Assembly: GCA_944990035.1 (NCBI GenBank)
Contig: CALYLX010000126.1
Location: 1,240,001 to 1,304,000, forward strand
From: Clitopilus passeckerianus
Lineage: Eukaryota; Basidiomycota; Agaricomycetes; Agaricales; Entolomataceae
Direction of reading: 5' to 3'
Length of the DNA stretch: 64,000 bases
Below the pieces are notes generated by a model that was not told the DNA's origin, did no database searches, and saw nothing but the letters and a program-made list of their open reading frames with translations. This document shows positions 23,641 to 35,571 of this stretch, piece by piece (within the stretch, counting starts at the first letter, position 1; each line of letters begins with the position of its first letter). The translations under genes were made by a program, and so were the position numbers.

Positions 23641-26600
23641 TCAAGCGGCTCCTGCACTCACGACGTCCTGTGACGGCAGGACATGTCCAGCAGCCTCCTT
23701 CTCGTTCTTGTCTGTAAATCCAAACCTCCCTTTGCCCCAGAAATGCCTCTTCTTACGGTCTCTCTGTCCTTCTCCGAACTCGTCATTCCACCTCCTGAGC
23801 TCTGCAAGGCTTCCAAGGGACTCGGAAGAGGAGGGTGTGATTTCCTTGAGGGCTTTTGTAAAGTTATGCAGGTGAAGGGTGCGGATATGTTGACTTTGCT
23901 CTTCTTCTGTCGGTTTGGCTGCAGCTTCAGTAGCTTCCTCACTGGCAGAAGGAGAAGGTGGGTTAAGAGTTGCCTCTCCTTCTGATACAATAGTGGGTGT
24001 AGCGGTCTCAGCAGGCTCTTCGGGGACAAGGACCTTGATCGGCTTTGTGTTTGCTGCAGCCAAGCTGGATGTGACCCAAGGGAGTTTAACATGCTCCTTG
24101 ACAGCATCCAATGCAGCGGCTACACAGAGGTCTGGGAGAATAATGTTAGCTAAGAACTGCCTGCTTCGTGAACAACACTCACGTTTGAGATCGGAGCCAG
24201 AGAAGCTCTGTCTTCTTGGCTAGCTCCTGGACGTCTATATCATCGCCGAGTTTCTCATTCCTCAACAGAATCCTGAGAATTTCTATATAGGCAAGAGAGA
24301 TTAGTCTCGTCCGTTAAATTCAGGAAAAGAAATACCAACCTCGTCGCTCAGGTTCACCAGGCAAGTCAACCAACAATCTCCTCGGCAACCTTCTCAAGAC
24401 GGCGTCATCAAGGTCAAACGGTCTGTTCGTGGCACCAATGACAATGACTCTATCTTCTTTGGAAGACTTGAGTCCATCCATCTCTTGCATGAACTCGGTG
24501 ATGACACCACGGTGTGCAAAGGCACCTCCACTTTCGCGGACAGACATACGGGCACCAAAGAGGGCGTCAATCTCGTCAAGGAAGACGACACAAGGCGATA
24601 GACGACGTGCAAGGGAGAAGACTGCTTTAACGAGTTTTTCACCTTCGCCAACGTACTAGACACAAATTATGAGTGGTAGTAAATCACAACGAAAGCTGTT
24701 GCTCTTACCATGTCCATGACATCCGAAGGTGAGATGGCCAACATACGACATCCAGCCTCTTTTGCCAATGCTCGTACAATCAACGTCTTGCCCGTTCCAG
24801 GAGGGCCAAAGAGTAAACAGCCTGTCATGCCATGGTCCTTGAGGATACCTTGCTGGAATGCTTGTGGATGTAATAAAGGCAGAGAAACCATTGTCCGAAC
24901 AGAGTCAATGGTGTGGTGTGGAAGATGAACCTGATCGAACGACGTTGGCATTGTATCTGCGGGAGGGGTGGTTAGGTTGGTGAGGAATGAGACTGTCGGA
25001 GGTACGTACGGGCATCGACGATACAACCCAACAACTTCTCTTCATGGGCATCCAAGTCACTATCATTCTTCACCTTCTCTACAATCTCGTCCGCTTCGCA
25101 GCCAACGCTCCCTCCTCTTCCGCCTCCGCTTCATGAGTACCATGAGTAATCGAGAACGTGTCCTTCAGCCACGAAGCTTTCAAGTCCCTCGTCGACCTCT
25201 GAGTGGCCCACGCCTTGTGAACAGCAGACCACGGGACAATTGTTGAGTCCAGAGTCAGCTTTTCCCCTGTTGACGCCGAGGTAAGGCGTGCCATGGATAG
25301 GGTATTCCCAATAGCGCGGTCTGCGATCCTGCGAACCTTGGCCCAAGGCTCTATCTTGTTTCCCCAGTATTCCCACATGGCAGTATCGTCTCTAGGCGGC
25401 GGGGTTGTCTCTGAAGCCCCTTCCACTTCCTCCGATTTCTCCTCAGTTGCTTCGGGCGTCAAAACGGAATGTTGATCGACGGCAGCTTGTTGGTCGAGCA
25501 CACCTCCAGCCTCTCCAACACCCATACGCATCGTCAACTCATTGATCTCCCTCCTTCTTGCAACACGCGCAGCCTTTTCCTCCTCCATAGCCCTAGTCTC
25601 AGGGATGAGGATCGAGGTCCTGAAGAAACTAGACTCAGTCGTCGTTTGAGCCTCTAGACCTCCGGAACTCGATCCTCCCTCTGGCATACCCATAGGCGAC
25701 AAGCCGGAACCACCAATAACAATCACGTCCGGAGGAAGATTACTATCTTCGCCTTCTCTTGACGTAGAAAGCTGGGGCATTTCCTCAAGCAATAAACTGT
25801 CTCCTCTCTCCCACTTCTTCAGCCTCTCCTTCAACCGCCTTTCTCTCGCCTTGTCAGACTGTTCACCCTCTGACCATTCTGACTTCGTTGGCTTGCCTTC
25901 CGAAGCACCTGGAGCCACGGCTGTCCGGTTCGTCAGTAGCCGCATAATGGGACTGCTAGGTGGCTGCGAAGCAGATGGAGGGGCTATCGAAGGTGTCATT
26001 CCAAAGATGATAGTCATAGGGTTTGACACGGGTGAAGAAGGTCGCGATATGGGTCCCCGTCTTCTTTGCCGAACCGCGGATAGCAGAGGCGGGTACCATG
26101 AGGCGGAAGATGCAGCGAGGGTAGGGAAGTCTCGGATGTAGACGAGGCGAGGACGTTCCCTACTCGAGGATTTCGCCGATGGCTTAGATGGAAGGTTGAC
26201 TAGCGTGTCAAAGAACACTTTTATCTTGCTGGCTGGGCCGGAACGACGAGCTGCTAGAATGGTGCGGTTTTGCATATTTTGAGGTGGGATGACGGTAAGG
26301 GTCATTCGGCGCGGTAGAGAGAAGGGCATGTCTCCGTCATCCATCTCGTCTGGTTGAACTGCGTGGTTAGGGACTGGTGGTGTAGGGAGTGGCGCAGACG
26401 GGAAGTGCAAAGGGTTCTGGCTCAATGACAGAGAATTGGCAGCTGAAAGAACAGTGTTAGCTCAGTCCAGGGCAAGAAATTGTGAATACTTACCAGTTCC
26501 AAACTGACCCCATTCACCAGCAGCGAGCTGGACGGCATCTAAGACCAGAACTTCCGCACCAGTCCGTCGTGCCAACTCTCGTACAGTGGCATCAATAATA

Positions 26601-27078
26601 TAATCACCACCTTCTATAGGGCAGTATAAACCTAGCGTGGGCTCAGTGGGGTGCTAGAAGACGAGGAATATGCAGCCCTATGCTGGGTCTGGGGGTGCAA
26701 CGAAATCAACAAGTTATTCAACGCATCCTCAAAGTTTTCGGCTGGGGGTAGGTGTGATGTGGAAAGTGAAGGTTCGTCGGGTTGAGGATACCAGAGGACG
26801 TCGAGGTTTTCAGGTAGCTCTAATGGTTCTGGATCCTTCGCAGTAGATACAGAGACCCTAGCGCGTCGAAATTTGGGCTTGTCAAGGGCCGACTCTGTTG
26901 ATGGCGGTTCCGGAGGAGTATTCCCTGAGTCCTCAGGCGGTGGTGGTGGCGACGATGGTTGGGATTCTGCAGGAGTCGTTGAAAGATGTCTGCCAACAGC
27001 AAGGCGTCGTACAGAAAGCGCAGAACGAGCGTTAACGACGAGTATCGACCGACGGAATAGCGCCTGAGACGACCGCAT
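23641..27078 (-). CDS. Mitochondrial AAA+ ATPase of the Msp1/katanin-like clade, with long N-terminal region
   Basis: A single AAA module at the C-terminal third: Walker [18 protein letters not shown], pore-loop region [13 protein letters not shown], Walker [13 protein letters not shown], sensor 1 and arginine fingers [21 protein letters not shown], then [20 protein letters not shown] as in Msp1/ATAD1. The N-terminus ([20 protein letters not shown]...) is a good mitochondrial presequence. Between the two lie about 550 residues with a conserved block ([29 protein letters not shown]) and disordered Ser/Glu stretches. The tail after the AAA core is Ala/Glu/Pro-rich. Three frame breaks occur (26648-26651, 25091-25092, about 24205); in each, restoring one or two lost C/G bases rejoins family sequence. 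The substrate is unknown; extraction or disaggregation of mitochondrial proteins is inferred from the family. Confidence 0.75.
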
Positions 27079-27250
27079 AAGAGGGAGGAGGAGCAGATGG
27101 TTCAAAAAAGGAAACCGGTAAATTGACTGTGAAATCTCGGCCACGTGCAAAGACATGAAAAATAAAAAATGGCCATTATTCGTGTAAAAGGAAAGAATCC
27201 ATTCTAATACTTAAGTATAACGAATTATTCAAATCTTGTAAAAGTACGGG

Positions 27251-28257
27251 TTAATTATCATGAACCTTCTCCAGTTTCTCCCTGCGAGCCTTCTCGCGCT
27301 CTGCCAAGTCAACTCCAACCAAAATCTTGGATGCTTTCCACAACTGCACCACGTTAATAACGTTCTTCAAGAGCCAGACCAAAGATGTAGCTGCGACCAC
27401 GGCTTGAGGCCAGGTTACCCATTCAACTGGTTCCGGCAATCCAATAGGGTCGGGTATCCACTTCACTAAGTAGAGTGCGACATAGAACAATTCGTTGCCG
27501 AAGCAAACAAGGAAGAGAGTTCGCTGGAATGGTATCCGATAAGGACAACTGTGGACGCGTTTGACTAACTCCGGACTCACCGAATCATTATAGTACAGCC
27601 AGAGGATCCTACTGACATCACTCGTGACAAGCTTATGACTGCGGGAACCTGTGATGATAGAACTGCGGGCAAGTCAGTACGAGCAAGTGGAGACGAAGAG
27701 GATGTAGACATGCCTATACATGTGCATGTAATGACTGGCAAAGTCAAGAGCAATAAGAAATTGGAAGAGGATAGCGTATGTCGGATAAGCAGAGGCAAGA
27801 TAACACAAGAGACATGATGTTGTACAACTAAAATGGCGAAACGCGCGTCAATTACTCTTTCTATACCTTCAAAGGAAAGTTCATATCCTTACCGGTCAGT
27901 AACCATATCGAGAACAGCACCAAACTTCGACGTCTGGTCCAAAGCACGAGCGGCTTGACCATCTACTGCATCCAACAAGCACGATATGCCATATGCAAGC
28001 GTGCAGTATTTCGGATGATAACTCATGAAATGCAGCGCAATTCCAGCCAGAATGATACGTGCGTACCCTACAAGACCGACACTTCAGACTATGAACCAAC
28101 GTTCCGAGGAGCTATGACACACACCTATGAGATTGGGTACGAAAAGAAAGACATTCTCTGAATAAGTCTGAGCGGTAGCGCGGTCAACGGCCTCTTTAGC
28201 ATCGACAACCTCAATATGTTTGCCTTTCCGCCGTCGTTGAGTCGTTGAGTTGGCCAT
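27251..28257 (-). CDS. PIS1: Phosphatidylinositol synthase (CDP-diacylglycerol-inositol phosphatidyltransferase)
   Basis: Makes phosphatidylinositol from CDP-diacylglycerol and myo-inositol in the ER/Golgi membrane. The CDP-alcohol phosphotransferase signature is intact across an intron: DAVDGQAARALDQTSKFG then AVLDMVTDR, i.e. D-G-x2-A-R-x8-G-x3-D-x3-D with metal-binding Asp residues. Membrane segments follow (FGNELFYVALYLVKW, AVVAATSLVWLLKNVINVV). The start ATG 28257 (MANSTTQRRRKGKHIEV) gives a short basic cytosolic head; a longer in-frame extension lacks an ATG. About five exons, around 245 residues, a little longer than the 220 of yeast Pis1. It sits between two other minus-strand genes with short gaps. 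Confidence 0.93.
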
Positions 28258-28470
28258 TGAAGTTTTGGGAGAAAGAGGAGGTAAGGCGTATCGCGTAAGC
28301 GACTCGTTTAGACTTGCCGCCGAAACCGCAGTTGGCAAACAACGGCGGCCTGATGACACTTTTGATCCTGGTAAACTCAATTTATGGAGGCCGCAACGAT
28401 AGATTTATAGAAATAATCCAGTACATAAATATCTGCATAAATGTCCTAGCTAGTAAACAACAGGCATTTC

Positions 28471-29846
28471 TCAATTGCCAGCGCCATTGTTGTTGTTGTT
28501 TTTTGCATGGTATCCAGCATTCGGTAGACCGAAATACAAACCAAGAGCGAGTGCCAGGATGGCAAGAACTGCAAAGGTTATCCAGAAGCATATTATGCGT
28601 CCTCTGCGGGCGTTGCGAGCTTCGACTGGAGTTAAAGGCTATTCCTCTGCAGGAAAGGTGAAAAAGAGAGCTCACCAGAGATGACAGCTTTTCCGGTCTG
28701 CTCTTTTCTGCAATAGAGTTATTCAGTACTTGCAGTCAACCAATAATTCTTCTACACACCCTTTCTCGGTATCATCTGCCACGACCTTTGCCGTTGTTTC
28801 TATACCATCAATAGTCTCTTGCTGTTGGTTGACCAATATTGACATCTAAGGAGCAGAATGGTCAAGACCTTGTCCCTGTCATAAAGGCGAAAATAATGTA
28901 CATCGTTGAAGAGTTGAGCCAAGTCAGCCATAGTAGCCTCCATCTTGCGTAGCTCGGTTTGACGGTCTTGAACTTCCCTGAAAGCACCTCTGGCTTCCCC
29001 ATACCTGTCCGAGGACGAGAGCTGCCGAACTAGTTCAGTACAATCACGAAAACGCAAAGGATGTGTCTTACAGCCTGGGCGAAGATCTGCTGTCCCCCAC
29101 CATCTACGACAGCCTTAATCTCTTCAGGGACATGCGTCAGGTTTCACTAGAGGGTCTCTTCAGTAAGTGCCCCAAAGGCGAACAGAGAAAAAGCTTGGCA
29201 CCTATCAACAGTTGACGCCGCACACGCTCCTCTTCCTTGCCGCGGTGGTCTGACTCCACACGTTGGTAATTCTGAACAGCGTCAAGGAGTTTCTGCCCAG
29301 TGACCGCAATCTACGAAACCAGGGTCAAAAACAATTCCAGGCAAGACCAAATGATTGGTTCCTCACCCCATTCCGACGAATAGCCGTGTCGGGGGACATA
29401 GGTCCACGTTTGAGAGCTTCTATCCTTTGCTTCAGTGACTGCCCAAGTGACCGCGTATCTGCAGTAAGTTGGTCTAGTTGAGCCGAGTCGTGGCCCCTTC
29501 CATCGTCAATGCTGTTGATGAAGCGTCCTTGGAGGCTGGATATTTGGTTGACATTGGTATTGTACTGGTTGATACCAGCTTGTATCGACTCAACCTGAGT
29601 ATTGTTTAGTCAGTAAATTTTAAGATGAACATTGAGACCTGGACCAACCTCCCGCAGGAAGCCCCCTGTCGTCGTGAGGTCGACTTCCTGACTGTTGCCA
29701 TTGGTGAAATTAGACATCTCGTGGGTCTGTTGAACTGGACCGCCAGCTTGAGGCTGGCGTTGAGCCTAGAATTCTAGTTAGGCCAAGTATTCTACCTTCG
29801 AAGGTATTCAACATACCCTCATTGCAGCCAATCTATCTCTGGACAT
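28471..29846 (-). CDS. SSO1: Plasma-membrane syntaxin (Qa-SNARE), Sso1/Psy1 type
   Basis: Target-membrane SNARE for exocytosis at the cell surface. From ATG 29846 the first exon is MSRDRLAAMR; then a Gln/Pro-rich head, the Habc bundle (QEVDLTTTGGFLREVESIQ, LKQRIEALKRGP, KLLDAVQNYQRVESDHRGKE), and the SNARE motif (EVQDRQTELRKMEATMADLA, QLFNDMSILVNQQQETIDGI) with the central Gln expected of a Qa-SNARE. The C-terminal anchor is IICFWITFAVLAILALALGL, followed by a short luminal tail with four Asn (NNNNGAGN). About seven exons. Length near 330 residues is normal. Sequence is clean, with no frame break. Confidence 0.9.
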
Positions 29847-30269
29847 GGTTGAATGAACGAATGAAGGTGACGGGAAGCGTAAAACCTCCTAGCGCGCCAC
29901 ATTGCCTTGTTTGAATTGTTGATCGCCTTGATGGAGATGTTCTCCACTCCCTTTTCCCCCGCAGCCACATCCTGCCACTGCCTCTTCTTGAAGCCGCTGC
30001 AAAGCTGTGTAACTGCGTTCAATTTCACCTTACAGATTCAGAGAATATGTCTTCTTATTCATGTCGCGAACAGCCTCATAGCTTGGTGTATGGACAGTCT
30101 AAGCTAGCAGCTCACTCAACATTCTAATGTGGCAGTTGAACGGAAATCATTGTTTATCTACAAGTACCCTCTCAGTTCGGATTTCCTAATGAAGTGGGCA
30201 CCGTGCCCTCCTACCATAATGGGATCCAGCAGAGCCCCCTTTCCTTGGACCACATCCTGGGTAATGGGA

Positions 30270-31745
30270 TTCTTTGCGAACTGGAGAGGCGGAAACATAG
30301 ACGGCGGAAACTTCGTGAACCGTAGTGGTTTTGGTGAGTTTCTTGAGGTGCTTGTGTCGAGCCTAATTGCTTACCTCCTGAAACCAACTTTGGATTCACA
30401 GTCAACCGATCTCAGTAATTCAACGACTTTAACACCTAACTACTCCAAATTGAATTCATGTTTATAGATGGGCTCCAGTTCCTTGTGCCTCATGTGCTGG
30501 CAAGCGCGAGACACAATTTCGGAGAGCGGTTTGAGCCGCCAAAGTGTCATAATATACCCGCGTGTCGTTCTTGGAAGACATCCGAGCTGTTATGGGCATG
30601 CCATTATCAGCCTCTCTGCGTATTTCATGGCTTCATGGCTCGGCTGGTGTTGGAAATCGGCGGTTGCCCAAACTCTGGCAGAGCAGTGGGAACAAGATTG
30701 AAGAGAACAGACTTGCCGCTAGCTTCTTCTTCTCGAGATCAGCCGCAGGTCGTAACGAAAAGGCACATGTTATAGCGACTATAGCGTATCAGCTTGCATT
30801 CAGCTTCCCGAATTCGCAATGCTCTATCTAGAAGAAATAACTCCGATGGGAGATCGATTGATATTCTGGAGAAAGGCGGATACATGACGCCTGATGAAAT
30901 TCTCGATCAGCAGTAGGTCAGCTTGTCAATTGCAAGCTATCCGCGAAGTGTTCAAAGACCCCAAGCTGACCAGCTTGGTTCTGCCCCGAAACCTAAACGA
31001 ACTCGACACAACCTTGAATGACATTGAGACATATTTACTTACAGAATTCAAATTGATCAAACACCGTTACACCTGGCTCAACACTTCTGAATGGCCACCC
31101 CCTGATACCATCCCAGGCGTCACATGAACTCATGTTCTGGAGGTCTTAGAGAAGAAGGCAGCTCTCGACGCCATGTATCGACACATTCTTCGGTCACTCA
31201 GTACCTCTACGTTGGAATTCGCAATGATCTTGATGTCTAACAAAATCCTCGCAGAATCGCTCCAAGGTGTCGCGGAACTGTTGAATTCGGGGAGAAGGCA
31301 AGCTGAATGGGAGTTGGAGAATCTTCATTCAATAGTCCAAGCGTCCCCCATGGATCTCAACCAACCTCGATGCCCTCACACCGTACGGCTCATACACAGG
31401 TCTCTTCTTGATTTCGTGCAAGATCCCGCTCGATCCGGTATATTCCATCTCAATTCGAGCATCACCCACTCCTATGCTGCGCTTGGCATTTTCCAAGCTT
31501 TATCCTCCAAATCTCCTGGAATATCTATCATGTCATTGCGGAAATTCCGCTTTCACTTGAAGGCAGGTGCCGCTCCTCTTCCGCATTTGCGCAACTGCTT
31601 GATCAGTGCTGGCTGTTCATTAGTCAACCAAAATCGGGAGCAAACATCGAACGGAAACGAGCAGAGTATATGGAATTACTGGCTTAGGGGGACTCCTTTT
31701 GAGATGATATGGTGGGATGTAGAGCGACAAGTACTTCGCTATCTT
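30270..31745 (+). pseudogene. Decayed NACHT-domain NTPase (agaric nwd2-like)
   Basis: Pieces of the NACHT NTPase family that is expanded in mushrooms are found in order but in different frames. There is a head fragment GGNIDGGNFVNRSGF near 30290 and ERFEPPKCHN near 30520. TRVSFLEDIRAV is followed by WLHGSAGVG (start of Walker A) near 30630, then KSAVAQTLAEQWEQ in another frame and LAASFFFSRSAAGRNEKAHV. Further on come IRNALSRRNNSDGRSIDILE, FKDPKLTSLVLPRNLNELD, and VRLIHRSLLDFVQDPARSGI near 31390. At least four frame changes, some fixable by one base (30654-30656, 30807-30809). But the Walker B/LDECD segment and the GGLF-YA segment that should separate these blocks are missing, so the gene has lost function. 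Intact relatives act in nonself recognition or are of unknown role. Confidence 0.75.
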
Positions 31746-32747
31746 GGGGTAAGTACCTCTCTCCACGTTGGAAACCGCCAAGAACCGGTTACTTTCAATA
31801 TAAATACGACCGACAAGCCAGCCCTTGGTCTATCGAGCCGATATTGAAGGACATTGCGGCCGCCCTTTGTGAGGATTTGTCGCGGCTTGGGCTCCAGCGA
31901 GTTGCAATCTTCGGGATACGATTACTGGCGGCGACCTATAGGAATACCGCCTCATCGGAGGGTTCATATACGACACGCACCTGCGATGCCAGCGTTCATT
32001 TCGTGTTCTCGCCGGATTACATGATATGCATGGAATTGAAACAACTCCACATCCAGGAAAATCTTGAGAGGATGAGACGAGTTCTCGAAGGGCTCAAGTG
32101 AACCATCAGCAACACCTCCATCCACCTGTTAATTTAATCTATATCGCCCAATTCGAAGCCTCGCTGTTCTAGTGCCGCGAAGATAAATATGAGTAGTTGC
32201 ATTACATTGTTATAATCACGTTCGCCACTCGTACCTGTACCAAATCATCGTATGACTGAAAATTATATTCCATATTCCTAACCAGCCGTACAAGATATCT
32301 TCTTAAGTGCACAAACTAACAACCCGACACCTCTATCCACCTATCCCCTCGATCCACGTTGAATCCACGTCGTACAAGCCGTAAAAACATCGGAAACTCA
32401 ATCATCACTTCCGTCGGGCCGCGTCGGCCGACAAATTTCACGCTCTCCCTCCACTTTGCACACAGTTTGCACACGATCTTATCTTATCCGCGACCCAGTT
32501 CCTGACTCGGACCGGAAAAAATGGAAAAATCCTTCAAGGCTTTCAACATTCTCCCCGTTGTCTTCCTACATCGTTCCGAGTGATAGTCGAGTTTGGCCTA
32601 GCTTCACTTGACTTGACCTAGTCATTTTGAATTGAGCCTAGTCATTTCGAAGTTGAAGACAACCCATATCTGGACCTCAACCTAGTCTACCTCTATCCAT
32701 TACTTTCTCGAGTCATCTTCGCTCCTACCCTCACCCAAACCTCTACT
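31746..32747. other. Region after NACHT remnant and asparagine synthetase promoter
   Basis: An open frame to 32101 (ends RMRRVLEGLK) may be the last decayed piece of the NACHT gene or chance; I do not annotate it. From about 32100 to 32747 no gene is seen. Two copies of CCTAGTCATTT lie at about 32617 and 32637 (20-bp spacing). A TGACTC Gcn4 core lies at 32503-32508 and tandem TTATC (GATA-factor) motifs near 32477-32490. Confidence 0.4.
32503..32508 (+). promoter_or_regulatory. Gcn4/Cpc1-type core TGACTC upstream of asparagine synthetase
   Basis: TGACTC is the core of the amino-acid-starvation element bound by Gcn4-family bZIP factors, which control asparagine synthetase in yeast and Neurospora. 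It sits 240 bp upstream of the ATG. The six-base match could be chance; the gene context makes it plausible. Confidence 0.35.
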
Positions 32748-34804
32748 ATGTGTGGCATATTTGCAGTCCACGGTATCGAGAATCCCTCGTCCGCCGAGCG
32801 AACGCACTACATCGCGTGCTCGAAGAAACAGCGTCATCGTGGACCTGATTGGTCTGGATGCTACGTTGGAAAACAGAGCGTGCTCGTTCACGAACGTCTA
32901 GCCATCGTCGGTGTTGGTGCGTATACTTCACCTTTACTCTCGAGAGAAGTAGCAAGCTGACACGATGCCATTTTGAAGACACTGGCGCCCAACCCCTCAT
33001 CAGCGAAAGCGGAAAAATCATCCTCTGCGTCAACGGTGAAATTTACAACCACATCGCACTCAGGCAGAGCGTTGGCCCTGAAATCAAGTTCAAGACTCAC
33101 TCCGATTGTGAAGTTATCATCCCTCTCGTATGTATCTACTTTCCTGGAGAGTGGTTCATCAAAGCTCACTTTTCCCTGTTCAGTACCAGAAACATGATAC
33201 AGCGCTCTGCTCACTCCTGGACGGAATGTTCTCCTTCGTCCTTCTTGACGAAACTGTCACTCCTCCCCGCATCATCGCCGCTCGTGATCCCATTGGCATA
33301 ACCACTCTCTACCAAGGCTGGTCCTCCTCCCGCCCTGGCGCAGTCTACTTTGCCTCCGAGCTCAAATCCCTGATTGATGACTGTGACAAAATCATCTCCT
33401 TCCCCCCGGGACACGTCTACGACTCGAAAAATGGCTCCACGACCCGGTACTACGAGCCTTCATGGTGGGATGGTGATGCAGAAAATGCACCTGTGCCTAG
33501 AACCAAGGCTGACCTGAAGTTGATTCGGGAGGCGCTGGAGGCAGCTGTGAGGAAGAGGTTGATGAGCGAGGTTCCGTATGGTGTTCTCCTCAGCGGCGGC
33601 CTGGACTCTAGCTTGATCGCCTCGATCGCGGCGAGAGAGACGGAGAAGGTCGCGCAGGCGCAATACGAGATTCGGCAGAGGAAGCTGAGGGAGGCAAGCA
33701 GTGGACCTTCAAGCCCGATTATGGGTGGTCTCGTGGACGAGAGTGCGACGCTCGCTGCGTGGCCCCAGCTGCATTCGTTCTCCATTGGTCTGGAGAACTC
33801 GCCTGATTTGCTGGCTGCGAGGAAGGCGGCGCATTTCTTGGGGACAGTGCATCATGAATATGTGTTCACGGTCCAGGAGGGACTTGACGCGATTCCGGAG
33901 GTGATTTACCATTTGGAGACATATGACGTGACGACGGTGAGGGCGAGCACCCCGATGTATTTGTTGAGCCGGAAGATCAAGGCGATGGGTGTGAAGATGG
34001 TGTTGAGTGGAGAGGGAAGCGATGAGATCCTTGGAGGGTATCTGTATTTCCATGCTGCTCCAGACAGCAAGAGCTTTGGACAGGAGTGTGTGAGGAGGGT
34101 GAAGAACCTGCATACGGCAGATTGTTTGAGGGCCAACAAGTGAGTGTAGCCGAGGGAGGCGTGTGGCGCATGCTGACGAGAATGGCAGATCTACTATGGC
34201 CTGGGGATTGGAAGCACGAGTTCCGTTCCTTGACAAGGCATTCTTGGATGTGGCGATGAACGTAGATCCGCAAGAAAAGATGTTCTCCAAGGGAACGAGT
34301 CAAGAGGTTGATGAAGATGGATGTCCCAAGATGGAAAAGTATATTCTGAGAAAGGCATTTGATGTTCCTGCCGGTGAAAAGGTATGTTTCGAGATGTGAT
34401 GTCATTCTATGTCTAGAAGCTAATCTATCTCAGCCATATCTTCCTCGTTCAATTCTTTGGCGTCAAAAGGAACAATTCTCCGATGGTGTTGGTTATTCCT
34501 GGATTGATGGGTAAGTGCATCTGTATTTAACACATGGTTCACATCCTCATTCTATCTGTGTAGCATGAAAGACCACGCCGCATCTGTCGTTTCAGATGAA
34601 GCGTTCGCAAAACGGGCCGAACGATGGTCGACGGATGTGCCCGATACCAAAGAGGCATACTACATCCGAGATTGCTTTGACAAGTTGTTCCCCTCAGAGG
34701 CTGCAGCTAAGACTGCAGTTCGGTGGATACCTCGAGGTGATTGGGGATGTGCGAGTGATCCAAGTGGAAGGAGCGTTAGCATTCACAACGCTGCATACGA
34801 CTAG
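32748..34804 (+). CDS. ASN1: Asparagine synthetase (glutamine-hydrolysing)
   Basis: Makes asparagine from aspartate, glutamine and ATP in the cytosol. Starts MCGIFAVHG, so Cys2 is the nucleophile of the N-terminal glutaminase domain after Met removal. [28 protein letters not shown] and FSFVLLDE complete that domain. The synthetase domain has the ATP pyrophosphatase P-loop [35 protein letters not shown] and [14 protein letters not shown]. Further on are [15 protein letters not shown] and [19 protein letters not shown]. The protein ends IHNAAYD. Six exons, around 580 residues, standard length. The stop (34802-34804) is one base from the stop of the convergent methyltransferase gene, so their 3' UTRs must overlap. 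Confidence 0.96.
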
Positions 34805-34805
34805 A

Positions 34806-35536
34806 CTACTGTTTTAGAACAAGTTTCCAAATTTCGACACCTTCGTAATCTGCTGCATCCCAATGGAGTCCTGCTTTACTCAGCGCCTTGACTAGCTTGC
34901 GGTGTGAAATGCGCTCGACGTGAAAAGACCATATTTGTTTAGCTTGGTCGAAAAAGAGATCAGTCAGGGCAGAATCACGTCGTTCGAGAGCCAGGAGGAC
35001 AGTTGGTGGTGTTGGTTGCAACGTGGATAAGGCGTGGATTGTTCTGAGGAGAGGAGTGACGAGAGATGGAATATAAATGGTATCTGCAGTTACGATAAGG
35101 TTTATTGGCGGAGAAGGAGACCATTTCCATTCTTGAGGAGGAACCAGCCAATCGAGTTCTTTGACATCGATCAGAGTAGAAGAGACGTTGGGTGACAGAA
35201 CAGAAGAGATGATAAATGGCAAATCTGTAGATATCACATCCCATCCGAGGGAATTCAGCAATAACCTAGGAGATATCGATGAGATAAATTAAAAAAAAAA
35301 AATGTTACTGACGAGACTAGACCAGTTCCAGATCCAAGTTCGATCGCTCTTCCTTTTCTTATTTTTGCAGAAAACAAATAAGCAGCCAAACATTGACCAC
35401 CCAGCCAAAGTGTAGTTCCGTTCGAAATGCCATTATTATTATTCTGTTTCAATGCGAATTCGGATCCATTTGGGAAAGAACAATTGACAATTTCAAAGTG
35501 TTTCGTTGAATGAGCAGGTTGCATTTGATGGAACAT
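34806..35536 (-). CDS. Seven-beta-strand protein lysine methyltransferase, EFM6/METTL21-like
   Basis: Two exons. The first, from ATG 35536 (MFHQMQPAHSTKHFEIV), runs to the SAM-binding motif AIELGSGTGLVS. An intron at about 35316-35265 then joins LLLNSLGWDVISTDLPFI, whose TDLP is the second strand motif. Later NLIVTADTIYIP corresponds to the ADxxY motif of this methyltransferase group, and LLALERRDSALTDLFF and GVEIWKLVLKQ close the fold. Length, about 225 residues, fits yeast Efm6, which methylates a lysine of eEF1A. The substrate is inferred from the family only; METTL21-type enzymes with other substrates are an alternative. ATG is only 35 bp from that of the divergent RhoGEF gene. Confidence 0.78.
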
Positions 35537-35571
35537 TCCCACGACTAGTTTCTGTCTCTTCTCCTCGTGTC

